Part shown: positions 8,394 to 15,026 of the stretch, one piece after another | Numbering within the stretch: position 1 is the stretch's first letter | Layout of the letters: each line of letters opens with the position of its first letter | Assembly (NCBI GenBank): GCA_030693565.1 | Contig: JAUYAJ010000668.1 | Location: 1 to 15,026, forward strand | DNA from: Rubrivivax sp. | GTDB taxonomy: Bacteria; Pseudomonadota; Gammaproteobacteria; Burkholderiales; Burkholderiaceae_C | Reading direction: 5' to 3' | Length of the DNA stretch: 15,026 bases | Translations under genes and position numbers: made by a program | Notes under the pieces: model-generated | What the model saw: the letters and a program-made list of their open reading frames with translations, nothing else | Told to the model about the DNA's origin: nothing | Database searches by the model: none

Positions 8394-9666
8394 CGCCGGT
8401 CCCCGTCAGACGCTGGCGCCACTGCAGCCAGTCGGGGTGCACCGGGTGCATGCGCGGGCGCGCCTCGACGATGCTGGGCACACGCAGCAGCGGGAACTGC
8501 TGGCCCACCAGGCGCAGCGCCTGCACCGCCGGGCTGGCCAGCAGCAGCCGCATCATCGGGTGGCGCCAGCTCAGGCGGTCGACGACATCGTTGGCTTCGT
8601 AAGGCACGTCGCCGCGCTGGTCACCGTCGCGGTCCCAGCCCAGGTAGTTGCTCCAGTGGTTGCCGCGCTCACCGCCCCAGCGCTCGTCGCGCGAACCGAC
8701 GTAGCGCACCTGCTCGCGGTTGCCGATGAAGTCGTTGCCGTCGACCCGATTGCGCGTCGAGCCGGCCGACAGGTGGATGCCGACCGCGTTGTCCAGCACC
8801 AGGTTGCCGCGCAGCTCGATCGACTCGACGTCGTAGATGAAAAAGCCGCGTGCGTTGCCCATCACGACGTTGCCCTCGACCACCGAGTCCTGCATCGTGC
8901 GCAGCATGATGCCGTGGTCGATGTTGTTCCAGGCCCGGTTGTTGCGCACGACCTGGTCGCGCACTTCCATCAAGGCGATGCCGCCGCGGTTGTTCCAGCT
9001 GTCGTTGTCTTCCCAGACGTTGCGGTAGGAGTTCATGTAGTGGGTGCCGTAGCGGCTGTCGTGCAGCTTGTTGGCGCGGAAGATGGCGTCGTGCGAGACG
9101 TCGACGTAAAGCGCGTCGCGCACGAAGGCAATGCGGTTGCCGATGATGCGCGCGCCGGTGGTGTTGTAGAGCTGGATGCCGTTGCCGCGCTGCGAGCTGG
9201 CGTATTCGCGCTTGCCGGTGATCAGGTTGTGCTCGACGCGCACGTCGTTGGCTTTCTCGATCCACAGCCCGAACAGGTTGTAGGTCAGGTCGTTGCGGCG
9301 CACCACCGCGCGGTGGGCGCCAGGAAAGATGTAGATGCCGGCGTTCTGCTCGTTCAGGCTGTCGCCCGAGTCGCGCACGATCAGGCCTTCGATGGTGACG
9401 TCGGTGGCGGTGACGCGGATGGTGTCGCCGGCCAGGCCGCCGCTGATGGTGGGCCGGTTCAGGCCGCGCAAGGTCAGCGGCTTGGCGATCAGCAGGTTGC
9501 CGGTGTACAGGCCGCGCTCGACCTCGATCACATCACCGGCGGCGGCGCGCTCGATCGCCGGCTGCAGCGCCTGGCCCGGTCGCACCGTCCAGGTGGCGGC
9601 CTGGGCGCCGGCCAGCAAGGTGGCCAGCACCGCCGCGGCGGCCCTGCGCAGGCAGCGCCGCATCAT
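8383..9666 (-). CDS. nosD: NosD, periplasmic right-handed beta-helix copper-site assembly protein
   Basis: A 427-residue exported protein with a basic start and Sec-type signal (cleavage likely after AGAQA, residue 23-24). It then consists of repeated short strands rich in Asn, Val and Gly (for example GNRIAFVRDALYVDV, GNVVMGNARGFFIYDV), the CASH-domain parallel beta-helix pattern. The segment GNHWSNYLGWDRDGDQRGD (336-354) is a NosD signature. It docks on NosFY in the membrane and is required for copper insertion into NosZ. Its start is ATGATG: ATG 9666 overlaps the nosR stop by four bases, and ATG 9663 is an equally valid second start one codon later. Confidence 0.95.
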   Translation of the reverse strand: MMRRCLRRAAAAVLATLLAGAQAATWTVRPGQALQPAIERAAAGDVIEVERGLYTGNLLIAKPLTLRGLNRPTISGGLAGDTIRVTATDVTIEGLIVRDSGDSLNEQNAGIYIFPGAHRAVVRRNDLTYNLFGLWIEKANDVRVEHNLITGKREYASSQRGNGIQLYNTTGARIIGNRIAFVRDALYVDVSHDAIFRANKLHDSRYGTHYMNSYRNVWEDNDSWNNRGGIALMEVRDQVVRNNRAWNNIDHGIMLRTMQDSVVEGNVVMGNARGFFIYDVESIELRGNLVLDNAVGIHLSAGSTRNRVDGNDFIGNREQVRYVGSRDERWGGERGNHWSNYLGWDRDGDQRGDVPYEANDVVDRLSWRHPMMRLLLASPAVQALRLVGQQFPLLRVPSIVEARPRMHPVHPDWLQWRQRLTGTGDAR

Positions 9667-12296
9667 GCCTGCAGCAAGCCCAGGGCCTTGAGGCCGAGGA
9701 ACAAGGTGGCGCCGATCAGAAGATTCTTGAATCCCACGTAGCTGAGCATATCCATCACATTGGCTTCACGCCAGCTGCGACCCCACCAGGGGCCGTCTTT
9801 CACGTGGCGCTTGCCTTGCAGGCGGATCAGCACTTCGTAGACGCTCCAGCCAAACCACCAGCCGATCACCGCCGCTTGCGACAGCCGGCCGTCGGCTGCC
9901 AGCAGCCAGGCCAGCGTCGCCGCCGCCGCCAGCCCCAGGCCCGCGGCCTGCAGCGCGCGGTGGTGGGCCCAGCCCTTGCGGCTCCAGGGCCAGAGGTGGT
10001 CGCGCAACTCGCCGCCCAGCCAGGCCAGCACGCCGCGGCCCTGGGCATAAGGCGGCGTCACCGGCGGCGTCGGCCAGCGCGGGTCGACGCCCTGCACCGG
10101 GTGCAGCGGGGGCGCCGGCGCCGCGCCGGCCGGCACCGGCACCTGCACGGGAACGATGGGGATGAAGTAGCCGTCACGGCCGATAGCCGTCAGCGCCAGG
10201 CCGGCGCGTTCGCGCGCCTTGCGCTCCTGGCCCAGCGGCGGGCAGGCTTTGGCGTCGGTGTACAGGATCATGCAGTCCAGGCAGTGCAGGCATTCGCGGT
10301 GGTCGATGCGGCCGTGGGTGTCGATCGCCTGCGCGCCGCAGCCCACGGCGCAGGCCTTGCAGCGGTTGCAGTCGGGCTTGCGGCGCAGGCCGAACCAGCG
10401 AAAGGTGCTGGGCATGGCGAGCGCGCCGCCGAGCGGGCACAGGTACTTGCAATAGGGCCGCTCGATGAAGATCGACAAGCCCAGCAGCGCAGCGACGAAG
10501 AGGCCGTAAGGCCAGCTGCGGTTGGTGATGCCGACCAGGAAGGTGGTCTTGAAGGGCTCGACCTCGGCCAGCACTTCGGCCAGGCCCATCGAGAACATCG
10601 ACACCGCCAGCAGGCCAAAGAAGAGCCCGTACTTGACCCACTTGAGGCGGTCGTGCCAGGCCTGCGGCAGCTTGAACTGCCAGCGCTTCAGGCCCAGCTT
10701 TGCCGCCAGCTTGTAGATGATCTCCTGCAGCGAGCCGAAAGGACAGGTCCAGCCGCAGAACAGCCCGCGTCCGAAGACGAACACGGTGACGATGATGAAG
10801 ACCCAGAACAGGAAGATGAAGGGGTCGCTGAGGAACAGCGTCCACTGCCACTGGAACAGCAAGGCGTGGAACCAGGTCAGCACCTGCGTCACCGAAGGCT
10901 GGGCCAGCGCGCCGAAGCCGACGAACACCAGGCTCAGTGTCCAGGCGGTGTACTTGAAGCCATTGACCGGCCACTTGTTCTTGTGCGTCGAGCGCCGCGT
11001 CAGCTTTTCGCGCAGCGCGTAGACCACGGTCACGGCCACCAGCAGCGCGGCGAACAGCGCGATCTCCAGCGCCCGCGCCTTCCAGATCCGGACCCAGGTC
11101 GGCTGCGCCTTCTTCACCACCGGCCGCCCGCCTTCGAGCGCCGCCGCAGGCAGCCAGAACGCGCTGTCGAAGCTGGCAAAACTGCGCGTGCCGGTGGCGC
11201 GGTCGACCCGGTTGCCCAGGAAGCTCAGGCGCCAGGGGTAGGCGGCCGAAAACGCTTCGGAGCGGATGACGAAGATCGCCGACTCGCTGAAGGCCGGCGC
11301 ACCGGCCGCCTGCAAGCCATAGAGGTTGAGGTAGTCGAGGTCGCGGAAGGTGAAGGCGTCGTCGCCCTGGCGCACCTGGACGCGGTCGTAGAGGCCGCCG
11401 CGCACATAGCCCGAACCTTTGAACGACTCCAGCCCCGCCGTGCGCACGATGAAGATCGCCGACTCGTGGGGCTGCAGCCGCGCACGCAGATTCTCGTAGC
11501 CGGCCTGGCCGAGCAGGCTGCGGCCGATGTCGGGGTGGTTGAGGTCGCCGAACCAGAGTTCGATGAAAGGCGCGCCGCCGCGCCCCTGGCCCACTTGTTC
11601 CGGCTTGACCAGCAGGCGCTGCACGGCGCCGCTGTCCACCAGCGCCGCCCAATCCATCGGCGCCGGCAACCGCGCCCAGCGCGGCGGTGGCCTGACTTCG
11701 GGCTCGATCAGGCCAACCTGGCGCGCCACCGCGTGGCCGCTGGCGGTGATGACCTGGTTTTGCGCGATCACCGTCACGGTGGCGCCCGAGATCGCGTCGA
11801 CGCCGAGCATCTGCTCGTCGGGCCGTGACGGGCCGACCTCGATCTTGTCGCGCACCGACTTGCCCAGGTACTGGTCGTTGAAGCGCGTCAACGCCTCTTC
11901 GGGGATGCCCAGCAACAAGATCGGCTCGCTGTGCTTGAGCACCTTGACGCCGACGAAGCGGCCTTCGGTGTCGATGCCGATCAGTGTCACCACCGGCTTG
12001 CCGGAATAAGCCGGCGTGTCGGTGATGTCGGTCGACAGCATGACGTAGCCGACCAGGCGCCGCGCCTGGCCTTGCCCCGCATAGGCCTCGACATAAGGCG
12101 GCCGGCCCTTGCGTTCGGAGAACTGGGTGGCGCCGGGCATCACCTCGGTGCAAGCCACGCGCGCGCACAGGTCGGGCGTGCTGTGCAAGTCGTCGGGCAG
12201 CTGGGCCTCGTAGGCGCCGGCCCGGGCCAGGCCGGTCAGCGCCAGCCACAGCCCAGCCGCGAGCCATGCCCGCCAGCGGTTTGAAGAGGTCGTCAT
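9663..12296 (-). CDS. nosR: NosR, membrane flavin/iron-sulfur protein of N2O respiration (C-terminally extended)
   Basis: An 877-residue polytopic protein required for nosZ expression and for sustaining NosZ activity. Order seen: signal peptide (1-27); periplasmic FMN-binding domain with covalent-flavin motif SGATVT (170-175); helices around 408-425, 451-467, 490-509, 557-573 and 597-610; two CxxxCP motifs (Cys514/518 and Cys616/620); then two ferredoxin-like clusters, Cys643-646-649-653 and Cys669-672-675 with Cys685. A periplasmic Cys44/Cys49 pair is also seen. Beyond about residue 700 comes a Pro-rich linker and a further hydrophobic domain to 877, so it is well over 100 residues longer than the Pseudomonas type. 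The start has no clear Shine-Dalgarno; a GC hairpin ends ten bases upstream. In this cluster nosR follows nosZ, unlike Pseudomonas stutzeri where it precedes it. Confidence 0.95.
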   Translation of the reverse strand: MTTSSNRWRAWLAAGLWLALTGLARAGAYEAQLPDDLHSTPDLCARVACTEVMPGATQFSERKGRPPYVEAYAGQGQARRLVGYVMLSTDITDTPAYSGKPVVTLIGIDTEGRFVGVKVLKHSEPILLLGIPEEALTRFNDQYLGKSVRDKIEVGPSRPDEQMLGVDAISGATVTVIAQNQVITASGHAVARQVGLIEPEVRPPPRWARLPAPMDWAALVDSGAVQRLLVKPEQVGQGRGGAPFIELWFGDLNHPDIGRSLLGQAGYENLRARLQPHESAIFIVRTAGLESFKGSGYVRGGLYDRVQVRQGDDAFTFRDLDYLNLYGLQAAGAPAFSESAIFVIRSEAFSAAYPWRLSFLGNRVDRATGTRSFASFDSAFWLPAAALEGGRPVVKKAQPTWVRIWKARALEIALFAALLVAVTVVYALREKLTRRSTHKNKWPVNGFKYTAWTLSLVFVGFGALAQPSVTQVLTWFHALLFQWQWTLFLSDPFIFLFWVFIIVTVFVFGRGLFCGWTCPFGSLQEIIYKLAAKLGLKRWQFKLPQAWHDRLKWVKYGLFFGLLAVSMFSMGLAEVLAEVEPFKTTFLVGITNRSWPYGLFVAALLGLSIFIERPYCKYLCPLGGALAMPSTFRWFGLRRKPDCNRCKACAVGCGAQAIDTHGRIDHRECLHCLDCMILYTDAKACPPLGQERKARERAGLALTAIGRDGYFIPIVPVQVPVPAGAAPAPPLHPVQGVDPRWPTPPVTPPYAQGRGVLAWLGGELRDHLWPWSRKGWAHHRALQAAGLGLAAAATLAWLLAADGRLSQAAVIGWWFGWSVYEVLIRLQGKRHVKDGPWWGRSWREANVMDMLSYVGFKNLLIGATLFLGLKALGLLQA

Positions 12297-12306
12297 GACG
12301 TGGTGC

Positions 12307-12339
12307 GGGCGGGCGGCGGCCTGCGCCGCCGGCCCGCCC
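12307..12339 (-). other. Strong GC hairpin between nosZ and nosR
   Basis: An inverted repeat in the 55-base nosZ-nosR gap. Bases 12307-12320 pair with 12325-12339, giving about 14 base pairs with one bulged G (12331) and a four-base loop. On the nosZ strand no run of U follows, so it does not look like a standard intrinsic terminator. Its position, 12 bases after the nosZ stop and 10 bases before the nosR ATG, suits an attenuator or an mRNA stabiliser that protects the nosZ transcript and lowers expression of nosRDFYL. Confidence 0.75.
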
Positions 12340-12351
12340 TGGGGCTCTGCT

Positions 12352-14274
12352 TCAAGCCTCGACGATCATGCGCGAGCGCATTTCGAGGTGCAGCGCATGA
12401 CAGAAGTGCGTGCAGTAAAGCCAGAACACACCCGGCTGGTCGGCGATGAAGGACACCGACTTCGTTTCCTGCGGGTTGACGATGAAGTTGATGTTGTATT
12501 TCGGAATCGCCAGCCCGTGCGTCAAGTCCTGGATCTTGTCCAGGTTGGTCAGCGTCAGCGTCACCTCGTCACCTCGCTTCAGCGTGAACTCGGTCAGGCT
12601 GAACGCCGGCGCCAGCGAGGTCATCCTGACCTCGACCTTCTTGCCCTTGCGGAACACGCCGGAGTCCTTCGGGTCCTTCACCGCGTTCGGGAACTCGTCG
12701 AGCGTGTAGACCATCTTCGGGCGCAGCAACTCGCGCTTGAAGATGATGAAGTCGTGCGGCTCGCCGCGCACCGGGTGGTCGGCCATCAACACCATCTTGT
12801 CGCCCGAGATGTCGATCAGCTGTTCGTTTTCGGGGTGCAGCGGGCCGGCCGGCAGGAAGCGGTCCTTGGAAAACTTGCAGCCCACGCAGAGGTATTTTCC
12901 GTCGGCCTTGGTCGTCTCCGACTGCGAGGCGTTGATGTGGCCGGGCTGGAAGTGCACGTCGATGCGGTCGACGACGTACTTCGCGGTCTTGTCGCCGCCG
13001 TGGAACTTGATCGCGTCGGCCACGTTCCACTTCACGACCTGGCTGTCCAGGAACAGCGTGGTGTAGGCGTTGCCGCGGCCGTCGAAGGCGGTGTGCAAAG
13101 GGCCCAGGCCGAGTTCGACCTCGGCGACGATGGCTTTGTCGACCTTGTCGAGCTTGCCGTCGAACCAGTCCAGCACCTTGGTCAACTCGATCACGGTGGC
13201 GGTGGGCGAGAGCTTGCCGGCGCAGATGAAGTACTTGCCGTCCGGGCTGGCGTTGACGCCGTGCGGGTTCTTGGGCACGCTGATGTAGGCGGTGAGCGCG
13301 GTCTTCGGATCCTCGTTGGCCTTGCGCGTGCCGTCGACCACCGGCACCTTGCTGCCGCCGTAGGTCTTGAACTTGCCGGCCTTCACCGCTTCTTCGATGC
13401 GGGCAACGTGGAAGAACAGGCAGGCATCGCGCTCGGCCGCCATCATGTCGGCGAACTTCACACCGCCCTCGACGTTGTACTGGTTGGTGGCAGCGAGCTT
13501 GCCGTCGTACGAGGTCGCGGTGAGGTCGCAGTTGCCGTCGATCAGCACCTGCCAGCGCACGTCCATGGTCTCGGCGTCGACGCAGCTGAACATCGTGCGG
13601 TAGGCGTCGGTCTTGTCGGCGGCCTTGCCGTCATTGGGCAGCGGCACGTGGAACTCGGCGCCGCAGAAGACACGCGTGGTGTAGTTGATCGCCGGGTCCA
13701 CCGGGTCGCGCTTGTCGGGGAAGATGCCGTGAAAGCCCTGGACGTTGGGCAGTTCGGTGATCTTGTCGCAGGTGAAGTAGTCGAGCCGGATGCGCGCGAT
13801 GCGGCTGTTGATCTTGTCGTTGATCCAGGCGTAGCGGCCGTCGTAGTTGCCGTCTTTGTAGGACGCGTGCACATGGTGGGTGTCGCCCACCGTGTAGCGC
13901 AGGTCGCCATTGGGCTTGGTGCCCATGATGGCCTTGCTCTCGTTGGTGATGCCCCAGCCGACCAGCGCGTCGGGCACGAAGCAGGGAATGCGGGTGATCT
14001 CGCGGCCCGAGGGCAGGCCGAGCACGCGCATGTCGCCGGTATGGCCGCCGCTCCACAAACCGTAATAGGTGTCGAGTTCGCCGGGCTTGAGGTGGCCCGA
14101 ACTCGACGAGGCGCCGGCAGGCGCCGCCGAGGTGCCGGCCGCGCCCGCGGCAGCGGGCTTGTCTTCGCTGCACGCCGCCAGGCCGACACCGGCCAGGCCG
14201 GCGACAGCGGCCGAGTTCAGGAAGCGGCGCCGTCCCAGACCTTCGGGAGCGGCAGCAGTGGGTTTTTCGTTCAT
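12352..14274 (-). CDS. nosZ: NosZ, nitrous oxide reductase (clade I, Tat-type)
   Basis: A 640-residue periplasmic multicopper enzyme reducing N2O to N2. The N-terminus has a twin-arginine motif GRRRFLN (14-20), typical of clade I. The beta-propeller carries the seven CuZ histidines: His133, His134, His182, His338, His394, His446 and His507, with spacing close to that of the well-studied enzymes. The C-terminal cupredoxin domain holds CuA ligands His586, Cys621, Cys625, His629 and Met632 in CTHFCHALHLEM. The position usually given as Trp620 in Pseudomonas is His623 here. The signal ends in GLAAC (Cys35), a possible lipobox, followed by a Ser/Ala/Pro-rich linker to about 60. Start 14274 has AGGTG six bases upstream; the frame is open further upstream but without homologous sequence. 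It is first in the operon, behind an FNR-type box. Confidence 0.97.
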   Translation of the reverse strand: MNEKPTAAAPEGLGRRRFLNSAAVAGLAGVGLAACSEDKPAAAGAAGTSAAPAGASSSSGHLKPGELDTYYGLWSGGHTGDMRVLGLPSGREITRIPCFVPDALVGWGITNESKAIMGTKPNGDLRYTVGDTHHVHASYKDGNYDGRYAWINDKINSRIARIRLDYFTCDKITELPNVQGFHGIFPDKRDPVDPAINYTTRVFCGAEFHVPLPNDGKAADKTDAYRTMFSCVDAETMDVRWQVLIDGNCDLTATSYDGKLAATNQYNVEGGVKFADMMAAERDACLFFHVARIEEAVKAGKFKTYGGSKVPVVDGTRKANEDPKTALTAYISVPKNPHGVNASPDGKYFICAGKLSPTATVIELTKVLDWFDGKLDKVDKAIVAEVELGLGPLHTAFDGRGNAYTTLFLDSQVVKWNVADAIKFHGGDKTAKYVVDRIDVHFQPGHINASQSETTKADGKYLCVGCKFSKDRFLPAGPLHPENEQLIDISGDKMVLMADHPVRGEPHDFIIFKRELLRPKMVYTLDEFPNAVKDPKDSGVFRKGKKVEVRMTSLAPAFSLTEFTLKRGDEVTLTLTNLDKIQDLTHGLAIPKYNINFIVNPQETKSVSFIADQPGVFWLYCTHFCHALHLEMRSRMIVEA

Positions 14275-14369
14275 GGTGTGCACCTGTGCGGTGGGTTGCG
14301 AATGGGTCGAAGTGGTGTCTGCGTCGGTGCGGGTCGGACGGCGGGGGGCAATCCGAACGCTCGGGCTGG

Positions 14370-14375
14370 GTTTTA
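14370..14375 (-). promoter_or_regulatory. Candidate -10 element of the nosZ promoter
   Basis: On the minus strand this reads TAAAAC, matching four of six bases of the TATAAT consensus. It starts 23 bases after the FNR-type box at 14399-14412. The implied transcription start near 14363 puts that box at about -42.5, the class II activator position, and leaves an 88-base nosZ leader. Confidence 0.5.
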
Positions 14376-14398
14376 CGTCGGCACCGCCATCGGCGTGT

Positions 14399-14412
14399 TT
14401 GATGTGAATCAA
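14399..14412. promoter_or_regulatory. Perfect FNR/DNR/NNR-type box (nosZ-proximal)
   Basis: TTGAT-GTGA-ATCAA, a full match to the TTGAT-N4-ATCAA consensus bound by Crp/FNR-family regulators. These respond to oxygen loss (FNR) or nitric oxide (DNR/NNR), and sequence alone does not tell them apart. It is centred about 42 bases upstream of the inferred nosZ start, suiting activation by contact with RNA polymerase. Confidence 0.88.
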
Positions 14413-14448
14413 ATGCGGCACCGATCTGACATGGAATGGAAGTCGCAC

Positions 14449-14462
14449 TTGATCCAGATCTA
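14449..14462. promoter_or_regulatory. Near-consensus FNR-type box
   Basis: TTGAT-CCAG-ATCTA, one mismatch from consensus in the right half-site. It is centred 16 bases from the perfect box to its right, so it may be a second, weaker site for the cytochrome promoter or a chance relic. Confidence 0.4.
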
Positions 14463-14464
14463 CT

Positions 14465-14478
14465 TTGATGGATATCAA
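14465..14478. promoter_or_regulatory. Perfect FNR/DNR/NNR-type box (cytochrome-proximal)
   Basis: TTGAT-GGAT-ATCAA, a second full consensus match, centred 66 bases from the nosZ-proximal box. It lies 59 bases before the cytochrome ATG. A weak -10 candidate CACAAT at 14504-14509 would place it near -44, slightly off the ideal class II spacing. Confidence 0.85.
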
Positions 14479-14537
14479 TTCGCACGAGACGGCACACGGC
14501 CCTCACAATTCATGCACGTGAACCTAGGAATCGACCC

Positions 14538-14924
14538 ATGATCAAGCTCATCCTGTCCGCTGCTTTGGCCACGCTCGTCTTGAACGGCTGCGGCAAGAGC
14601 GAGGCTCCGGCAGCGCCCGCGGCGGCACCAGCCGTCGCCGCGCCAGCAGCCCCGGCCGCCGAAGTCGCGGTCAACGAAGCCGGCAAGTCCGCCTACGGCA
14701 AAGCCTGCGCGCTGTGCCATGCCGCCGGCGTGGCCGGCGCCCCGAAGCCGGGCGACAAAGCCGACTGGGGACCGCGCATCGCGCAAGGCGAAGAGACGCT
14801 CTTCAAGCACGCCATCGAGGGCTACAACGGCCCCAAGGGCGCGATGCCCGCGCGCGGCGGCTCCAACCTCGTCGATGACGACGTCAAGGCCGCCGTGCGC
14901 TACATGGTGGCCTTGTCGCGCTGA
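14538..14924 (+). CDS. Small c-type cytochrome, probable lipoprotein (candidate electron donor to NosZ)
   Basis: A 128-residue exported monohaem cytochrome resembling the c5 type. The N-terminus is short and hydrophobic and ends in LVLNGC (Cys18), a lipobox-like site; Asn at -2 is unusual. A Pro/Ala-rich linker of about 25 residues follows, then the haem-binding CALCH (Cys57, Cys60, His61), and the probable axial Met103 in GAMPARGG. A good AGGA lies eight bases upstream of the ATG. It is divergent from nosZ and shares a promoter region with FNR-type boxes, so it is likely co-induced and may pass electrons to the NosZ CuA site. The cytochrome class is secure; the partner is inferred from position. 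Confidence 0.9.
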   Translation: MIKLILSAALATLVLNGCGKSEAPAAPAAAPAVAAPAAPAAEVAVNEAGKSAYGKACALCHAAGVAGAPKPGDKADWGPRIAQGEETLFKHAIEGYNGPKGAMPARGGSNLVDDDVKAAVRYMVALSR

Positions 14925-14926
14925 GC

Positions 14927-15026
14927 ATGAGCGCCCTGCCCCGGCGCCGCCTGGCCGCCCTGCTGGCGCTGAGCCCCTGGCTGGCGGCCGCTGGCTGGCT
15001 GGCGCCGCTGCCGGTGCGCGCCGCCA
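14927..15026 (+). CDS. N-terminus of an exported protein, cut by the window end
   Basis: An open frame starts at ATG 14927, two bases past the cytochrome stop codon, and runs off the window after 33 residues. It begins MSALPRRRLAALLAL and continues as an Ala/Leu/Trp-rich hydrophobic stretch ending in PVRAA. This is a signal peptide with a basic RRR start that could be Sec or Tat. The tight spacing indicates co-transcription with the cytochrome. Candidates by context are a second cytochrome or an ApbE/NosX-type flavin transferase serving NosR, but nothing visible decides between them. Confidence 0.65.
   Translation, partial: MSALPRRRLAALLALSPWLAAAGWLAPLPVRAA

Noticed and set aside
9804..11828. 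Long + strand open frame opposite nosR
   Set aside because: Arg/Gln/Ala-rich antisense frame without domains; nosR on the other strand has flavin and Fe-S motifs.
14275..14478. Longer nosZ reading frame starting at 14478
   Set aside because: It would begin inside an FNR-type box and place 68 unrelated residues before a well-formed twin-arginine signal.
14504..14509. CACAAT as the -10 element of the cytochrome promoter
   Set aside because: It matches only four of six consensus bases and its distance to the nearest FNR-type box is two to three bases too long, so it is not listed as a feature.
12295..14541. Long open frame (748 codons) on the + strand across nosZ
   Set aside because: It lies antisense to a gene with full CuA and CuZ ligands, has Val/Gly/His/Arg-rich composition typical of the complement of GC-rich coding DNA, and shows no recognisable domain.

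Overview
The window is GC-rich, densely packed DNA. Codon use is strongly biased to G/C at third positions, and gene order and protein sequence resemble denitrifying Betaproteobacteria, probably Burkholderiales of the Rubrivivax/Leptothrix type. That placement is an inference from gene content, not from a marker gene. No rRNA, tRNA, CRISPR array, insertion sequence or integrase was seen. No gene-free stretch exceeds 300 bases; the longest is the 263-base divergent promoter region at 14275-14537.

Left block (33-6066, + strand): a five-gene operon for glutamylated polyamine catabolism. It encodes a PuuD/SpuA-type gamma-glutamyl-GABA hydrolase, a PuuA/SpuB-type gamma-glutamylpolyamine synthetase, a SpuC-type class III aminotransferase, a PuuC-type aldehyde dehydrogenase and an EamA/DMT-family permease. 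Together these would glutamylate putrescine (or a related amine), convert the free amine to an aldehyde by transamination, oxidise the aldehyde and release GABA plus glutamate. No PuuB-type oxidase gene is present; the aminotransferase takes its place. The permease has no standard start codon at its expected N-terminus: an ATA sits exactly where an ATG overlapping the upstream stop would be expected.

Right block (6092-14274, - strand): a complete clade I nitrous oxide reductase cluster, transcribed nosZ-nosR-nosD-nosF-nosY-nosL and converging on the polyamine operon. NosZ reduces N2O to N2 in the periplasm. NosR is the membrane flavin/Fe-S protein needed for nosZ expression and activity, NosDFY is the ABC-type maturation machine and NosL is the copper chaperone. 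nosR to nosL overlap one another end to start. nosZ is separated from nosR by a strong GC hairpin.

Right edge (14538-15026, + strand): a small lipoprotein-type c-type cytochrome is transcribed away from nosZ, followed three bases after its stop codon by the start of another exported protein cut by the window end. The shared nosZ/cytochrome promoter region holds two perfect FNR/DNR-type boxes (TTGAT-N4-ATCAA) and a third with one mismatch. One perfect box lies the class II distance upstream of a plausible nosZ -10 element. The picture is a low-oxygen/NO-controlled N2O respiration module with its own candidate electron donor. NosZ, NosL and the cytochrome all carry possible lipobox cysteines, so part of this chain may be membrane-tethered.
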